This document shows, piece by piece, positions 34,625 to 41,355 of a stretch of 41,355 bases of DNA (the stretch's first letter is position 1; the number at the start of each line of letters is the position of its first letter). The notes under the pieces were generated by a model. That model was not told the origin of the DNA. It was given only the letters and a program-made list of their open reading frames with translations, and did not search any database. The DNA lies in contig VGGL01000014.1 of NCBI GenBank assembly GCA_016868575.1, positions 1 to 41,355 on the forward strand. The letters run 5' to 3'. A program made the position numbers and the translations under genes. Source of the stretch: Bacteroidota bacterium (GTDB lineage: Bacteria; Bacteroidota; Bacteroidia; Bacteroidales; FEN-979).

Positions 34625-37120
34625 ATGCAGAGATCCCTACTTCTTGCTGTTTTGATTGGATTAATGCTCTGTCCTTCGCTGAAAAGCCTGGGTCAATCCT
34701 ATCTTGTGAGCGGAAAAGTCTATGACAGTCAAACAAAGGAGCCGTTGCCGTTCGTCAACATCGTGATCAATCCCACCACCAGCCCCAGAAAGAAAATGTT
34801 CGGCGGGACGACGGACATGGACGGCAAGTTTCGCTTTTCCTATCCGGAACCCATCGTTTCGCTGCAATTCAGCTATGTCGGTTACCATAGCCAGGTGATC
34901 CCGATACCCAAACAAAAAGAAAACATTCAGGTTAAACTTCAACGGACTGAGCTGGAACTGGCTGAAGTGGTTATCTACCCGACCGAAAATCCAGCCCACC
35001 GGATCATCCGGAATGTTGTGAAAAACCGGGATGTTAACGACCCGGAGAAACTTTCATCTTTCCAGTACCTCTCTTATGATAAGGTGGTTTTCACCCTCGA
35101 TACCAGCAAGAATACCCTGTCGGATTCCGTGGTAAGGATGTCGAACACCAAAGTCGGAGTGCAGTTTACGATGTCAGATTCGATCCAACCCCAACAGGTG
35201 GATGACTCGCTTCAGAAGTTCCTGGAAAAACAACATCTGTTCATCATGGAAAATGTGGTAGAACGGAAATTCAAATACCCCGACAAGAATTTCAATAATG
35301 TGCTTGCCAGCAAAATCTCAGGTTTGAAAGATCCGTTGTTTGTCTTTCTCACCACCCAAATTCAATCCTTTTCATTTTACAAAGAGTTCATCAAGATATA
35401 CACCAAGAGCTACGTCAATCCGATCAGTCCGGGGAGCACCGGCAAATATCTGTTTGTGATCCGCGATACGACTTTCCAGGGTAATGACACCTTGTTCACG
35501 ATCTCCTTCCGGCCGCGGAAAAACACCAACTTTGAAGGATTGAAAGGGGTGCTGACGATCCATACCGATAAATGGGCCATCCAGAATGTGATTGCCGAAC
35601 CGGCAGATGATCAGGGGGGTATCGGTGTCACCATCCAACAGATGTACGAAAAGGTAGATAGTTTGTACTGGTTTCCTGTCCAACTCAACACCGAAGTATC
35701 TTTCAAAGGGATCAAGGTGGGGAATTTTTATCCGCTGGGTAGCGGAAAGAGCTACATTCGAAACATCCTCATCAATCCGGAGCTCAGGGGGAAGGAGTTC
35801 AACCATTACGAAGTCGAACTTGCCCCGGATGCCGGGAACAGGAATCAGACATACTGGAACCAGTTCCGGGTCGACAGTTTGACACTGAAAGACCAGAAAA
35901 CGTATCAGGTGATCGACAGTCTTGGAAAGGAAGCGAATTTCGACCGGATGGTCAAGACTTTCCAAACCCTGATGAGCGGAAGGATTCCCTATAAATTCAT
36001 CGACTTTGAGTTGAATCGTATCCTGGGGTATAACCAATACGAAGGTCTCCGGCTGGGTCTGGGCATCCAGACCAACGCCCACCTGTCGAAGGTGGTGACT
36101 GTGGGTGGTTACGGTGCCTATGCTTTCAAGGACCACAGATGGAAATACGGTGGAAATGCAGGCTTCCTTCTCCATCGCCGCAATGAGCTGATGCTGAAGG
36201 TGAATTATTTCAATGATGTCATGGAAAGTGGTTGCATCCGGTTCTTTGATGACAATCCTTCCCTGCTTTTGGGAGACTACAGGGGATTGCTGTACCGGAA
36301 GATGGACCAGGCCGAGTTCATGGGTGGATCGATCGGATTCCGTACCCGGAAATACCTGTTGGTGAACCTGGCTATGAGCCGGACATTCAAGAAAACCTAT
36401 GATCCGGATTACAGCATCCAAAAAGGGAATATCACGATCCTCCGGGATGAGTTCATCTTCACCGAGCTATCCCTGGGCATGAAATGGGCATACAAGGAAA
36501 AGTTCATCGAAACAGGAACAAACCGTTATTCGCTTGGAACCAACTACCCTATTGTCTGGATTCAATATACGCGCGGAATAAAAGACCTGTTCAAGGGTGA
36601 CTTTGACTACAACCGGATAGACCTGAAGGTGAGAAAGACCTTTGCGATCAGGTACCTTGGCAACCTCTCCATGCAACTCCATGCCGGATATGTTGATGCT
36701 TACCTGCCCTGGTCCAATCTTTTCAACGGGATCGGCAGCTACCGGCTGTTTACCCTGTTTGCTCCGAACAGCTTTGCCACCCTGCGGATGAATGAATTCG
36801 TGATGAATAAGTATGCTTCGTTGTTCATCACTCATGATTTCGGGAAGTTGCTCTGGAAAGGGAAGAAATTCTCCCCTGAGTTTGCCATTGCCACCAATGT
36901 GGGCATCGGTGCGCTGGACAGGGAAGAGGACTATCGCCGCACCATCAACCTGGAGACCATGGAAAAGGGTTATTTCGAGTCGGGGTTACAGATCAACAAC
37001 CTGTTGAATCTACAGATATATAATCTCGGAGCAGCCGTCTATTACCGATGGGGACCCTATGCTTTCCCGCATGAGGGAGAGAACTTTAGTTACCGCATCA
37101 CACTATTTGTTCCATTTTAA
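34625..37120 (+). CDS. DUF5686/carboxypeptidase-regulatory-like outer-membrane protein
   Basis: This is an 831-residue protein with a signal peptide (residues 1-23). A carboxypeptidase-regulatory-like domain covers about 25-105 (VSGKVYDSQTKEPLPFVNIVI; YPEPIVSLQFSYVGY). The rest is a DUF5686-type outer-membrane barrel: many amphipathic strands, Tyr/Gly-rich turns and a final strand ending in FVPF, the terminal Phe used for barrel insertion. The family is frequent in Bacteroidota and lacks the TonB-receptor plug; its substrate is unknown. ATG 34625 gives the signal peptide; the frame is open upstream to 34580. It lies 12 bases ahead of the AI-2E-type permease. Confidence 0.85.
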   Translation: MQRSLLLAVLIGLMLCPSLKSLGQSYLVSGKVYDSQTKEPLPFVNIVINPTTSPRKKMFGGTTDMDGKFRFSYPEPIVSLQFSYVGYHSQVIPIPKQKENIQVKLQRTELELAEVVIYPTENPAHRIIRNVVKNRDVNDPEKLSSFQYLSYDKVVFTLDTSKNTLSDSVVRMSNTKVGVQFTMSDSIQPQQVDDSLQKFLEKQHLFIMENVVERKFKYPDKNFNNVLASKISGLKDPLFVFLTTQIQSFSFYKEFIKIYTKSYVNPISPGSTGKYLFVIRDTTFQGNDTLFTISFRPRKNTNFEGLKGVLTIHTDKWAIQNVIAEPADDQGGIGVTIQQMYEKVDSLYWFPVQLNTEVSFKGIKVGNFYPLGSGKSYIRNILINPELRGKEFNHYEVELAPDAGNRNQTYWNQFRVDSLTLKDQKTYQVIDSLGKEANFDRMVKTFQTLMSGRIPYKFIDFELNRILGYNQYEGLRLGLGIQTNAHLSKVVTVGGYGAYAFKDHRWKYGGNAGFLLHRRNELMLKVNYFNDVMESGCIRFFDDNPSLLLGDYRGLLYRKMDQAEFMGGSIGFRTRKYLLVNLAMSRTFKKTYDPDYSIQKGNITILRDEFIFTELSLGMKWAYKEKFIETGTNRYSLGTNYPIVWIQYTRGIKDLFKGDFDYNRIDLKVRKTFAIRYLGNLSMQLHAGYVDAYLPWSNLFNGIGSYRLFTLFAPNSFATLRMNEFVMNKYASLFITHDFGKLLWKGKKFSPEFAIATNVGIGALDREEDYRRTINLETMEKGYFESGLQINNLLNLQIYNLGAAVYYRWGPYAFPHEGENFSYRITLFVPF

Positions 37121-37132
37121 CAGATAGAAATC

Positions 37133-38236
37133 ATGAAAGAATTCATCAAACGGCATGAGTTGTTTTTCTTCATCCTGGGGGTGGTTGTCATCTGCCTGAT
37201 CTTCTGGTATTTTTCGTTGGTCATCGGGTATATCTTTTTATCGGCAATCATTGCGATCATCGGCCGGCCCCTGGTGGAGGTACTCGACCGGGTGAAAATA
37301 GGCCGGTTTCACCTCCCACACGTGCTGAATGTCACGGTTACCCTGCTACTGATACTTGCATTATGTGTGGGATTTTTGGCAATCTCAATCCCCTTGATCG
37401 TCCAGGAGGTTACACTTATCTCGCAAATCGACATCACAGCCATCCTGGAACACTATCAGGAGTACATTGATGCAGGCCAAAGCCTGATGGCACAGACCGG
37501 CATCCTGGAGCCCAACCAATCACTCGAGGCCTTCATTGAGCAAAAAGTGGAATCGCTGATCAGCCTGGCCACTTTTTCCACCCTCATCTCCAATGCACTG
37601 AAATTCACCGGTGAGTTCCTCTTTGGGCTTTTTACCGTCGTCTTCCTGGCCTTCTATTTCCTGGCCGATAAAAAATTGTTGCCCGGGGCCATCCTCGGGA
37701 TGGTGCCTGAGAAGTACCAGGAACAGACTAAAAACGTCTTGCGGGAAAGCAAGGTGCTATTATCCCGCTATTTCATCGGATTGGTTCTCGATGTGCTTTT
37801 CATGATGGTAGGATATACCATTGGCCTGATGATCATAGGGGTGAAAAGCGCCATTGTGATCGCCATTTTCGGTGGCGTGATACACATCATCCCCTACCTT
37901 GGCCCATGGATCGCGGCTTTTGTCGGCGTGATCCTTGGCACGACCACCGCCTTGAGCACCGGCAGCTACGACATTGTCCTTCCGATTGCCCTCAATATCA
38001 TCCTCGTCTTTGTCATTGTGGTTTTGATCGAGAACCTCATCATCCAACCGCTGATCTTCGGCAAAAGCGTTCGCGCCCATCCCATTGAAATCTATCTGGT
38101 GATCGTTCTGGCCGGCATCATGGGAGGGATCATCGGCATGATCATCGCCGTGCCGGTATATACGCTGTTGCGGATCATCGCCAAGGAGTTTTTCAGCCGG
38201 TTTCGGGTCGTTCAACGTATCACAGGACGGCTCTAA
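37133..38236 (+). CDS. AI-2E family transporter (PerM-like permease)
   Basis: This is a 367-residue inner-membrane protein with about eight hydrophobic segments, of the AI-2E exporter/PerM family. The first part (residues 8-90) holds three segments, a soluble stretch of about 60 residues (LISQIDITAILEHYQEYIDAGQ) follows, and the C-terminal block has VIHIIPYLGPWIAAFVGVILG, LIIQPLIFGKSVRAHPIEIYL and the last helix. Members are linked to autoinducer-2 export or sodium/proton antiport in different species, so function cannot be pinned down. It follows the DUF5686 gene by 12 bases. Confidence 0.88.
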   Translation: MKEFIKRHELFFFILGVVVICLIFWYFSLVIGYIFLSAIIAIIGRPLVEVLDRVKIGRFHLPHVLNVTVTLLLILALCVGFLAISIPLIVQEVTLISQIDITAILEHYQEYIDAGQSLMAQTGILEPNQSLEAFIEQKVESLISLATFSTLISNALKFTGEFLFGLFTVVFLAFYFLADKKLLPGAILGMVPEKYQEQTKNVLRESKVLLSRYFIGLVLDVLFMMVGYTIGLMIIGVKSAIVIAIFGGVIHIIPYLGPWIAAFVGVILGTTTALSTGSYDIVLPIALNIILVFVIVVLIENLIIQPLIFGKSVRAHPIEIYLVIVLAGIMGGIIGMIIAVPVYTLLRIIAKEFFSRFRVVQRITGRL

Positions 38237-38248
38237 ACGCTCGATACG

Positions 38249-38331
38249 CTTGAGTTATCCGACAAAAGATCAACGAATGATAAACTCAAATCGAACTTCA
38301 AAAATCGTTGATCAATATTCGAGTACTCAAG
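38249..38331. repeat. Nested inverted repeats between convergent genes
   Basis: An outer pair CTTGAGT (38249-38255) and ACTCAAG (38325-38331) encloses a perfect 9-base pair GATCAACGA (38268-38276) and TCGTTGATC (38305-38313). It lies between the convergent permease and phosphorylase genes, where a two-way terminator would be expected, but there is no T tract and the inner loop is 28 bases long. Confidence 0.4.
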
Positions 38332-38342
38332 AAACCCTGTGA

Positions 38343-39215
38343 TTATATCCTCTCCAGCACCGTCCGGATAATCCCTTCCATCGGTTTTTTATGACTTTTG
38401 CTGAAGGTGTTGTTCACCCGGTTGGCGATCACCAGGCAGACGGTCAGCATGTTGTGTCCGAGGATCTTGCCGAGGGCATAAAGCGAAGAGGTTTCCATCT
38501 CGAAGTTGACGATGCGGAGCCCATGAAAAGCGAATTGCTCCACCCTTTTATTTCCTTCGGGGAAAGCCAGTGGGATGCGCAACACCCGTCCCTGCGGCCC
38601 ATAAAAGCCCGGGGCGGTGATCGTCATGCCCGTGGTCATCCCTTTGCCGATACGCTTAAGCAAGGCGGAAGAACCCTTCACCACATAAGGTTTTGGGAAC
38701 TCCTTGTGCCAGCCGGTCTGACGGATGAACGCTTGCAGGATCTCCTTTTCATTGACTTTCCCGGAAGGCTGATAAAAATATAGGAGTCCATCGAGACCGA
38801 GCCCATATTCGGCAGCAACATAGGAATCCACGGGAATAGCGGGTTGGATGGCGCCGGTGGTTCCAATCCGGATAATATTCAGGGCTGTGTGCCGGGTTTT
38901 GACAGCTCGCTGCTCCAGGTCGATGTTCACCAGGGCATCGAGTTCATTGATCACAATGTCGATATTATCGGTCCCGATGCCGGTGGAAAGTACGGAGAGT
39001 CTCTTTTTCCCGATGAAGCCGGTATGGGTGATGAATTCCCGGTTGCTGATTTTTACCTCGATGCGGTCAAAGTATTTGGATATCTCTTTCACCCGGCCGG
39101 GATCGCCGACCACGATGATGTCCTGGGCCAGATGCTCAGGTCTCAGTTTCAGGTGATAGATGCTTCCGTCACGGTTCAGGATCAGTTCCGATGGGGGTAT
39201 GGGGTGCTTTGCCAT
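38343..39215 (-). CDS. Uridine phosphorylase-like nucleoside phosphorylase
   Basis: This is a 290-residue cytosolic enzyme of the PNP_UDP_1 family, which splits nucleosides with phosphate. Family blocks are VVGDPGRVKEISKYFD (phosphate site), STGIGTDNIDIVINEL, IRIGTTGAI and the ribose-binding NFEMETSSLYALGKILG. It is longer at the N-terminus than E. coli Udp. The uridine preference is suggested by overall resemblance, but a purine or broader specificity is possible. Its promoter box TATCTTTG lies at 39251-39258 (minus), next to the hexanucleotide array. Confidence 0.85.
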   Translation of the reverse strand: MAKHPIPPSELILNRDGSIYHLKLRPEHLAQDIIVVGDPGRVKEISKYFDRIEVKISNREFITHTGFIGKKRLSVLSTGIGTDNIDIVINELDALVNIDLEQRAVKTRHTALNIIRIGTTGAIQPAIPVDSYVAAEYGLGLDGLLYFYQPSGKVNEKEILQAFIRQTGWHKEFPKPYVVKGSSALLKRIGKGMTTGMTITAPGFYGPQGRVLRIPLAFPEGNKRVEQFAFHGLRIVNFEMETSSLYALGKILGHNMLTVCLVIANRVNNTFSKSHKKPMEGIIRTVLERI

Positions 39216-39250
39216 GTGCTCGAATATTGGTTATTTTGCCGAAACATTTG

Positions 39251-39258
39251 CAAAGATA
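39251..39258 (-). promoter_or_regulatory. Promoter -7 element of the nucleoside phosphorylase gene
   Basis: Minus-strand TATCTTTG matches TAnnTTTG exactly, about 36 bases upstream of the ATG. The -33 position falls inside the hexanucleotide repeat (39266-39295), where no exact TTTG lies at 19-21 bases. Confidence 0.5.
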
Positions 39259-39265
39259 TGATAAG

Positions 39266-39295
39266 TTCAAGTTCAAGCTCCAGTTCCAGTTCAAG
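39266..39295. repeat. Hexanucleotide array, TTCAAG-type, five units
   Basis: Five consecutive 6-base units read TTCAAG, TTCAAG, CTCCAG, TTCCAG, TTCAAG. They are the reverse complement of the larger array at 39312-39371 and so form an inverted pair with it. They occupy the -33 region of the minus-strand promoter. Confidence 0.85.
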
Positions 39296-39311
39296 ATAAC
39301 AAACTCATGTC

Positions 39312-39371
39312 CTTGAACTTGTCCTTGTCCTTGAACTTGTCCTTGAACTTGAACTTGTCCTTGAACTTGAA
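39312..39371. repeat. Hexanucleotide array, CTTGAA/CTTGTC, ten units
   Basis: Ten consecutive 6-base units alternate between CTTGAA (six copies) and CTTGTC (four copies) and end 12 bases before the cinA start codon. With 39266-39295 they could fold into a hairpin across the whole divergent intergenic region. No other promoter-like motif for cinA is visible here. Confidence 0.9.
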
Positions 39372-39383
39372 CAGAATTACGGA

Positions 39384-40625
39384 ATGAAAGTAGAAATTAT
39401 CAATATTGGTGATGAGTTGCTGATCGGGCAGGTGGTGAATACCAATGCGGCCTGGATGGCGGAGCAGTTGGTATTGGCCGGGATTAGCGTTGACCGGATC
39501 ACGGTGGTTGCGGATCAGGAAGAAGCGATCCTGGATGCTCTCCGGGAGGCTGAACCAAGAAGTGATGTGGTACTTGTCACCGGGGGATTGGGTCCCACGC
39601 CGGATGACTCGACCAAGGGGATTCTATGCAGGTATTTTAACACGAAGTTGGTCTTCCATGAAGATACTTTCCGACATATCCGGGAGATGTTCCCTGCCAG
39701 CCGGTACAGGATTACAAAGAACGACCGGGAACAGGCAATGATCCCTGAGATCTGTGAGCCGCTCAGAAATTTCCATGGCACGGCACCGGGCATGTGGTTT
39801 GAACGAAACGGCAAGATCATGGTTTTCATGCCTGGTGTACCTTTTGAGTTAAAACCCTTGATGAGCGACTTTGTGATTCCCAGGTTGAAGGGGAGAACAA
39901 CAGAGGTGATCCTGAACAAAACCGTGCTCACACAGGGCGTCGGTGAGTCGTATATTGCAGACCGGATAGCCGCCTGGGAAAAGAATTTGCCGGCCGCATT
40001 CAAGCTGGCTTATCTACCGCAACCCGGAATCGTTCGATTGCGACTGACAGCCAGGGGAAATGACCGAAATGTTCTGCAGTCTCAAATGGATGAAGCCATT
40101 AAAACCTTGCAACAGGTCATCCCGGAATGGATTTTCGGATATGATGATGACACCCTCGAAGCAATCCTTGCTGACCTTTTAACCCGGCAACATCTCACCC
40201 TTTCAACCGCTGAAAGTTGCACGGGTGGATACATTGCCCATCTCATCACTTCCGTGCCGGGGAGTTCACGTTATTACAAAGGCTCTGTCGTAGCCTATGC
40301 CAACGAGATCAAGGAGATGTATCTGGGGGTGACCCATGAGGATCTGATCACCCATGGTGCGGTGAGTGAACAGGTGGTATGCCAGATGGCGCTGGGTGTG
40401 AAAGCAAGGTTTCAAACCGAGTATGCCGTTGCCACCACAGGCATTGCCGGCCCGGATGGAGGTTCGCCTGAAAAGCCGGTAGGATTAACCTGGATTGCAG
40501 TCGCCGGCCCTGACGGTGTTATCGCCTCCCACTTCCGGTTTGGCGAACACCGGGAGCGCAATATCCGCAGAACCGCTTTAACGGCAATGAATATGTTGCG
40601 GAAGACCTTAGTCAGGGTAGTGTAA
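39384..40625 (+). CDS. cinA: Competence/damage-inducible protein CinA family
   Basis: This is a 413-residue two-domain protein. Residues 1-170 form a molybdopterin-binding-like (MoCF_biosynth) domain with INIGDELLIGQVVNTNAAW, LVTGGLGPTPDDSTK and FMPGVPFELKPLM. Residues 255-413 form the CinA C-terminal domain (STAESCTGGYIAHLITSVPGSS; ATTGIAGPDGGSPEKPVGLTWIAV), which carries nicotinamide-nucleotide amidase activity in studied members. The N-terminal domain of related proteins hydrolyses ADP-ribose. Whether this one works in NAD salvage or elsewhere is not settled by sequence. It stands alone, with the hexamer array directly upstream. Confidence 0.94.
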   Translation: MKVEIINIGDELLIGQVVNTNAAWMAEQLVLAGISVDRITVVADQEEAILDALREAEPRSDVVLVTGGLGPTPDDSTKGILCRYFNTKLVFHEDTFRHIREMFPASRYRITKNDREQAMIPEICEPLRNFHGTAPGMWFERNGKIMVFMPGVPFELKPLMSDFVIPRLKGRTTEVILNKTVLTQGVGESYIADRIAAWEKNLPAAFKLAYLPQPGIVRLRLTARGNDRNVLQSQMDEAIKTLQQVIPEWIFGYDDDTLEAILADLLTRQHLTLSTAESCTGGYIAHLITSVPGSSRYYKGSVVAYANEIKEMYLGVTHEDLITHGAVSEQVVCQMALGVKARFQTEYAVATTGIAGPDGGSPEKPVGLTWIAVAGPDGVIASHFRFGEHRERNIRRTALTAMNMLRKTLVRVV

Positions 40626-40650
40626 ACTGATAACCTCCCCCCCAGCTTTT

Positions 40651-40710
40651 CCAATGACCTCACCCCCCGTCCCCCTCCAGGATTTGCCAATGACCTCACC
40701 CCCCCGTCCC
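40651..40710. repeat. C-rich direct repeat, two copies
   Basis: CCAATGACCTCA followed by a C run and GTCCC occurs at 40651-40673 (six C) and again at 40687-40710 (seven C). It resembles the G/C-run intergenic repeats scattered through many Bacteroidota genomes; its origin is unknown. Confidence 0.8.
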
Positions 40711-40879
40711 ACACTTTACAGTTTGCCATCTTTCACCTCTCTCTCAGCACCTATGAAGTCTTACCTGGCATTTCCTACAGGAAAATTCGAAGTAAGAGAA
40801 GATAAGATGTGAGATTTGACGCGCGAAATGGTGAACTGTAAGATTGGAAGTAAAGTCAACCCGCACTTTACAGACCGCA

Positions 40880-40926
40880 TTACTTCGTGTACTTTGCGCA
40901 GAACTTTGCGTCCTTAGTGGTTAAAG
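40880..40926. repeat. TTTGCG/GTGGTTAA-type dispersed repeat-like segment
   Basis: Two copies of ACTTTGCG (40891-40898 and 40903-40910) are followed by a TAGTGGTTAAAG tail. Similar AT-rich phrases occur as dispersed intergenic repeats in many bacterial genomes, but copies elsewhere in this genome cannot be checked here. Confidence 0.35.
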
Positions 40927-40990
40927 AGAGGTTTTCCTAACCGCAAAAACCGTCAAGTCTTGCGCGGAGGACCCAAAGGGAAAGAAAACT

Positions 40991-41021
40991 TTTGACTTAT
41001 TCAATAACTTGTTTAGATTTG
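40991..41021 (+). promoter_or_regulatory. Near-perfect Bacteroidota promoter
   Basis: TTTG (40991-40994), a 19-base spacer and TAGATTTG (41014-41021) match TTTG-N19-21-TAnnTTTG exactly. Transcription would start near 41027, about 280 bases before the next ATG (41306), so the transcript would have a long leader containing all the repeats downstream, or would be a separate RNA. Confidence 0.6.
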
Positions 41022-41084
41022 CAACGGCAATTGCATTTTCATATCCCATGTCCTGGCAAAGTGATAACCGGATGCTCTTCCCTT

Positions 41085-41107
41085 ATAGGGGTATTTCTGT
41101 ACCCTAT
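41085..41107 (+). repeat. Small hairpin in the presumed leader
   Basis: ATAGGGGTA and TACCCTAT pair with a bulged G around a 6-base loop. It lies about 60 bases after the predicted transcription start. A structural role in the leader is possible but not shown. Confidence 0.35.
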
Positions 41108-41173
41108 CGGTGGTGTCAGGTTGTTTTGCATCTTTTATCCGGCATATTCATGTTTTCCGTTATCTTCTTCAAA

Positions 41174-41226
41174 GTACGAAGCCAGAAGCCCGAAGTACGA
41201 ATGAAAGTACGAGGTACGAAGTACGA
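41174..41226. repeat. Five copies of GTACGA
   Basis: The motif GTACGA, mostly within AAGTACGA contexts, starts at 41174, 41195, 41207, 41214 and 41221. Spacing is irregular, unlike a simple tandem array. Confidence 0.7.
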
Positions 41227-41244
41227 TTTAAAGGACGAACAACC

Positions 41245-41300
41245 AATAACTTAATAACCCAATAACTTAATAACCCAATAACCTAATAACCAAATAACTA
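41245..41300. repeat. Tandem array of seven 8-base AATAACNN units
   Basis: Seven perfect-length units, each AATAAC plus two variable bases (TT, CC, TT, CC, CT, CA, TA), run without gaps and end five bases before the next start codon. They lie where the ribosome binding region of the next gene would be. Confidence 0.9.
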
Positions 41301-41305
41301 ACCCC

Positions 41306-41355
41306 ATGAAAAAACTAATTGCAACTTTAACCCTCCTGGCGCTTTTCAGCGTTCC
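41306..41355 (+). CDS. Exported protein, N-terminal fragment
   Basis: An ATG at 41306 opens a frame that stays open to the end of the window (MKKLIATLTLLALFS, then V), a typical signal peptide: positively charged start, hydrophobic core. The mature protein lies outside the window, so nothing can be said about its function. It is the only gene the promoter at 40991-41021 could serve. Confidence 0.6.
   Translation, partial: MKKLIATLTLLALFSV

Larger units (their letters stand above)
40626..41305. other. Repeat-rich gene-free region
   Basis: This 680-base stretch has no credible gene; small open frames here lack start context and recognisable sequence. It holds, in order, a C-rich direct repeat (40651-40710), a TTTGCG-type dispersed-repeat-like segment (40880-40926), a strong promoter match (40991-41021), a small hairpin (41085-41107), five GTACGA copies (41174-41226) and seven 8-base AATAAC units (41245-41300) ending next to the following gene. 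Confidence 0.75.

Noticed and set aside
35372-36421. A 349-codon open frame on the minus strand inside the DUF5686 gene
   Set aside because: It is the mirror of a well-supported coding region; its peptide has no domain, and long antisense frames are common in such genes.
39266-39371. CRISPR array
   Set aside because: The repeats are contiguous six-base units without spacers; this is a microsatellite.
40992-41254. Two overlapping open frames of 70 and 81 codons in the terminal intergenic region
   Set aside because: Both start at non-ATG codons or without context, overlap the promoter and the repeats, and show no recognisable protein features.

Overview
The window is about 41 kb of an ordinary chromosome from a member of the Bacteroidota, most likely a Bacteroidales-type organism. 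The evidence is family content: a gliding-motility-associated (CHU_C) C-terminal domain typical of type IX secretion cargo, a DUF5686 TonB-plug-like protein, a DUF4252 protein downstream of an ECF sigma/anti-sigma pair, a POT peptide symporter of the Bacteroidota type, and several promoters matching the Bacteroidota TAnnTTTG -7 element. The genus cannot be fixed from the sequence. No tRNA, rRNA, CRISPR array, transposase or prophage gene was seen.

Layout. (1) 1-5480, plus strand: one very tight gene string, LUD-domain protein (partial), DUF2007, cdsA, psd, pstS, pstC, pstA, pstB, which puts phospholipid synthesis beside high-affinity phosphate uptake. (2) 5653-8482, minus: YhcC-type radical SAM protein and POT peptide transporter. 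(3) 8629-12613, plus: truncated ECF sigma factor, anti-sigma-like membrane protein, DUF4252 protein, then a zinc/manganese ABC importer. (4) 12640-15539, minus: two outer-membrane proteins. (5) 15540-16020: a gene-free stretch with a rod-like inverted repeat. (6) 16021-17756, plus: a collapsed OPT transporter followed by peptidase T. (7) 17764-19498: a visibly AT-rich type II restriction-modification locus, an N4-cytosine methyltransferase overlapping a BglII/BstYI-like endonuclease that is frameshifted in an A9 tract. (8) 19550-26249, minus: guaB, three parvulin/SurA-like proteins and a MoxR ATPase as one string. (9) 26284-27474, minus: CHU_C-domain secreted protein. (10) 27587-29675, plus: glyA, a SixA-like phosphatase and a DivIC/FtsB-like protein. 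(11) 29679-34415, minus: priA, pfkA and a THUMP methyltransferase. (12) 34625-38236, plus: DUF5686 outer-membrane protein and AI-2E family permease. (13) A nucleoside phosphorylase (minus) and cinA (plus) diverge around a hexanucleotide repeat array. (14) 40626-41305: a repeat-rich gene-free stretch with a near-perfect promoter, ahead of a partial gene for an exported protein.

The observations most worth attention are the three broken genes. The restriction enzyme is out of frame by one base in a run of nine A, four codons after its start. The ECF sigma factor runs straight into the start of its anti-sigma gene and has lost its sigma-4 helix-turn-helix. The OPT transporter keeps only its first quarter plus what looks like its own last residues. 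Each could be real (phase variation, deletion) or an assembly/sequencing artefact; checks are given. Among non-coding signals, the rod-like element at 15630-15718 and the hexamer array in the nucleoside phosphorylase promoter region are the most interesting. I found no clear gene cluster that looks like a wholly new system.
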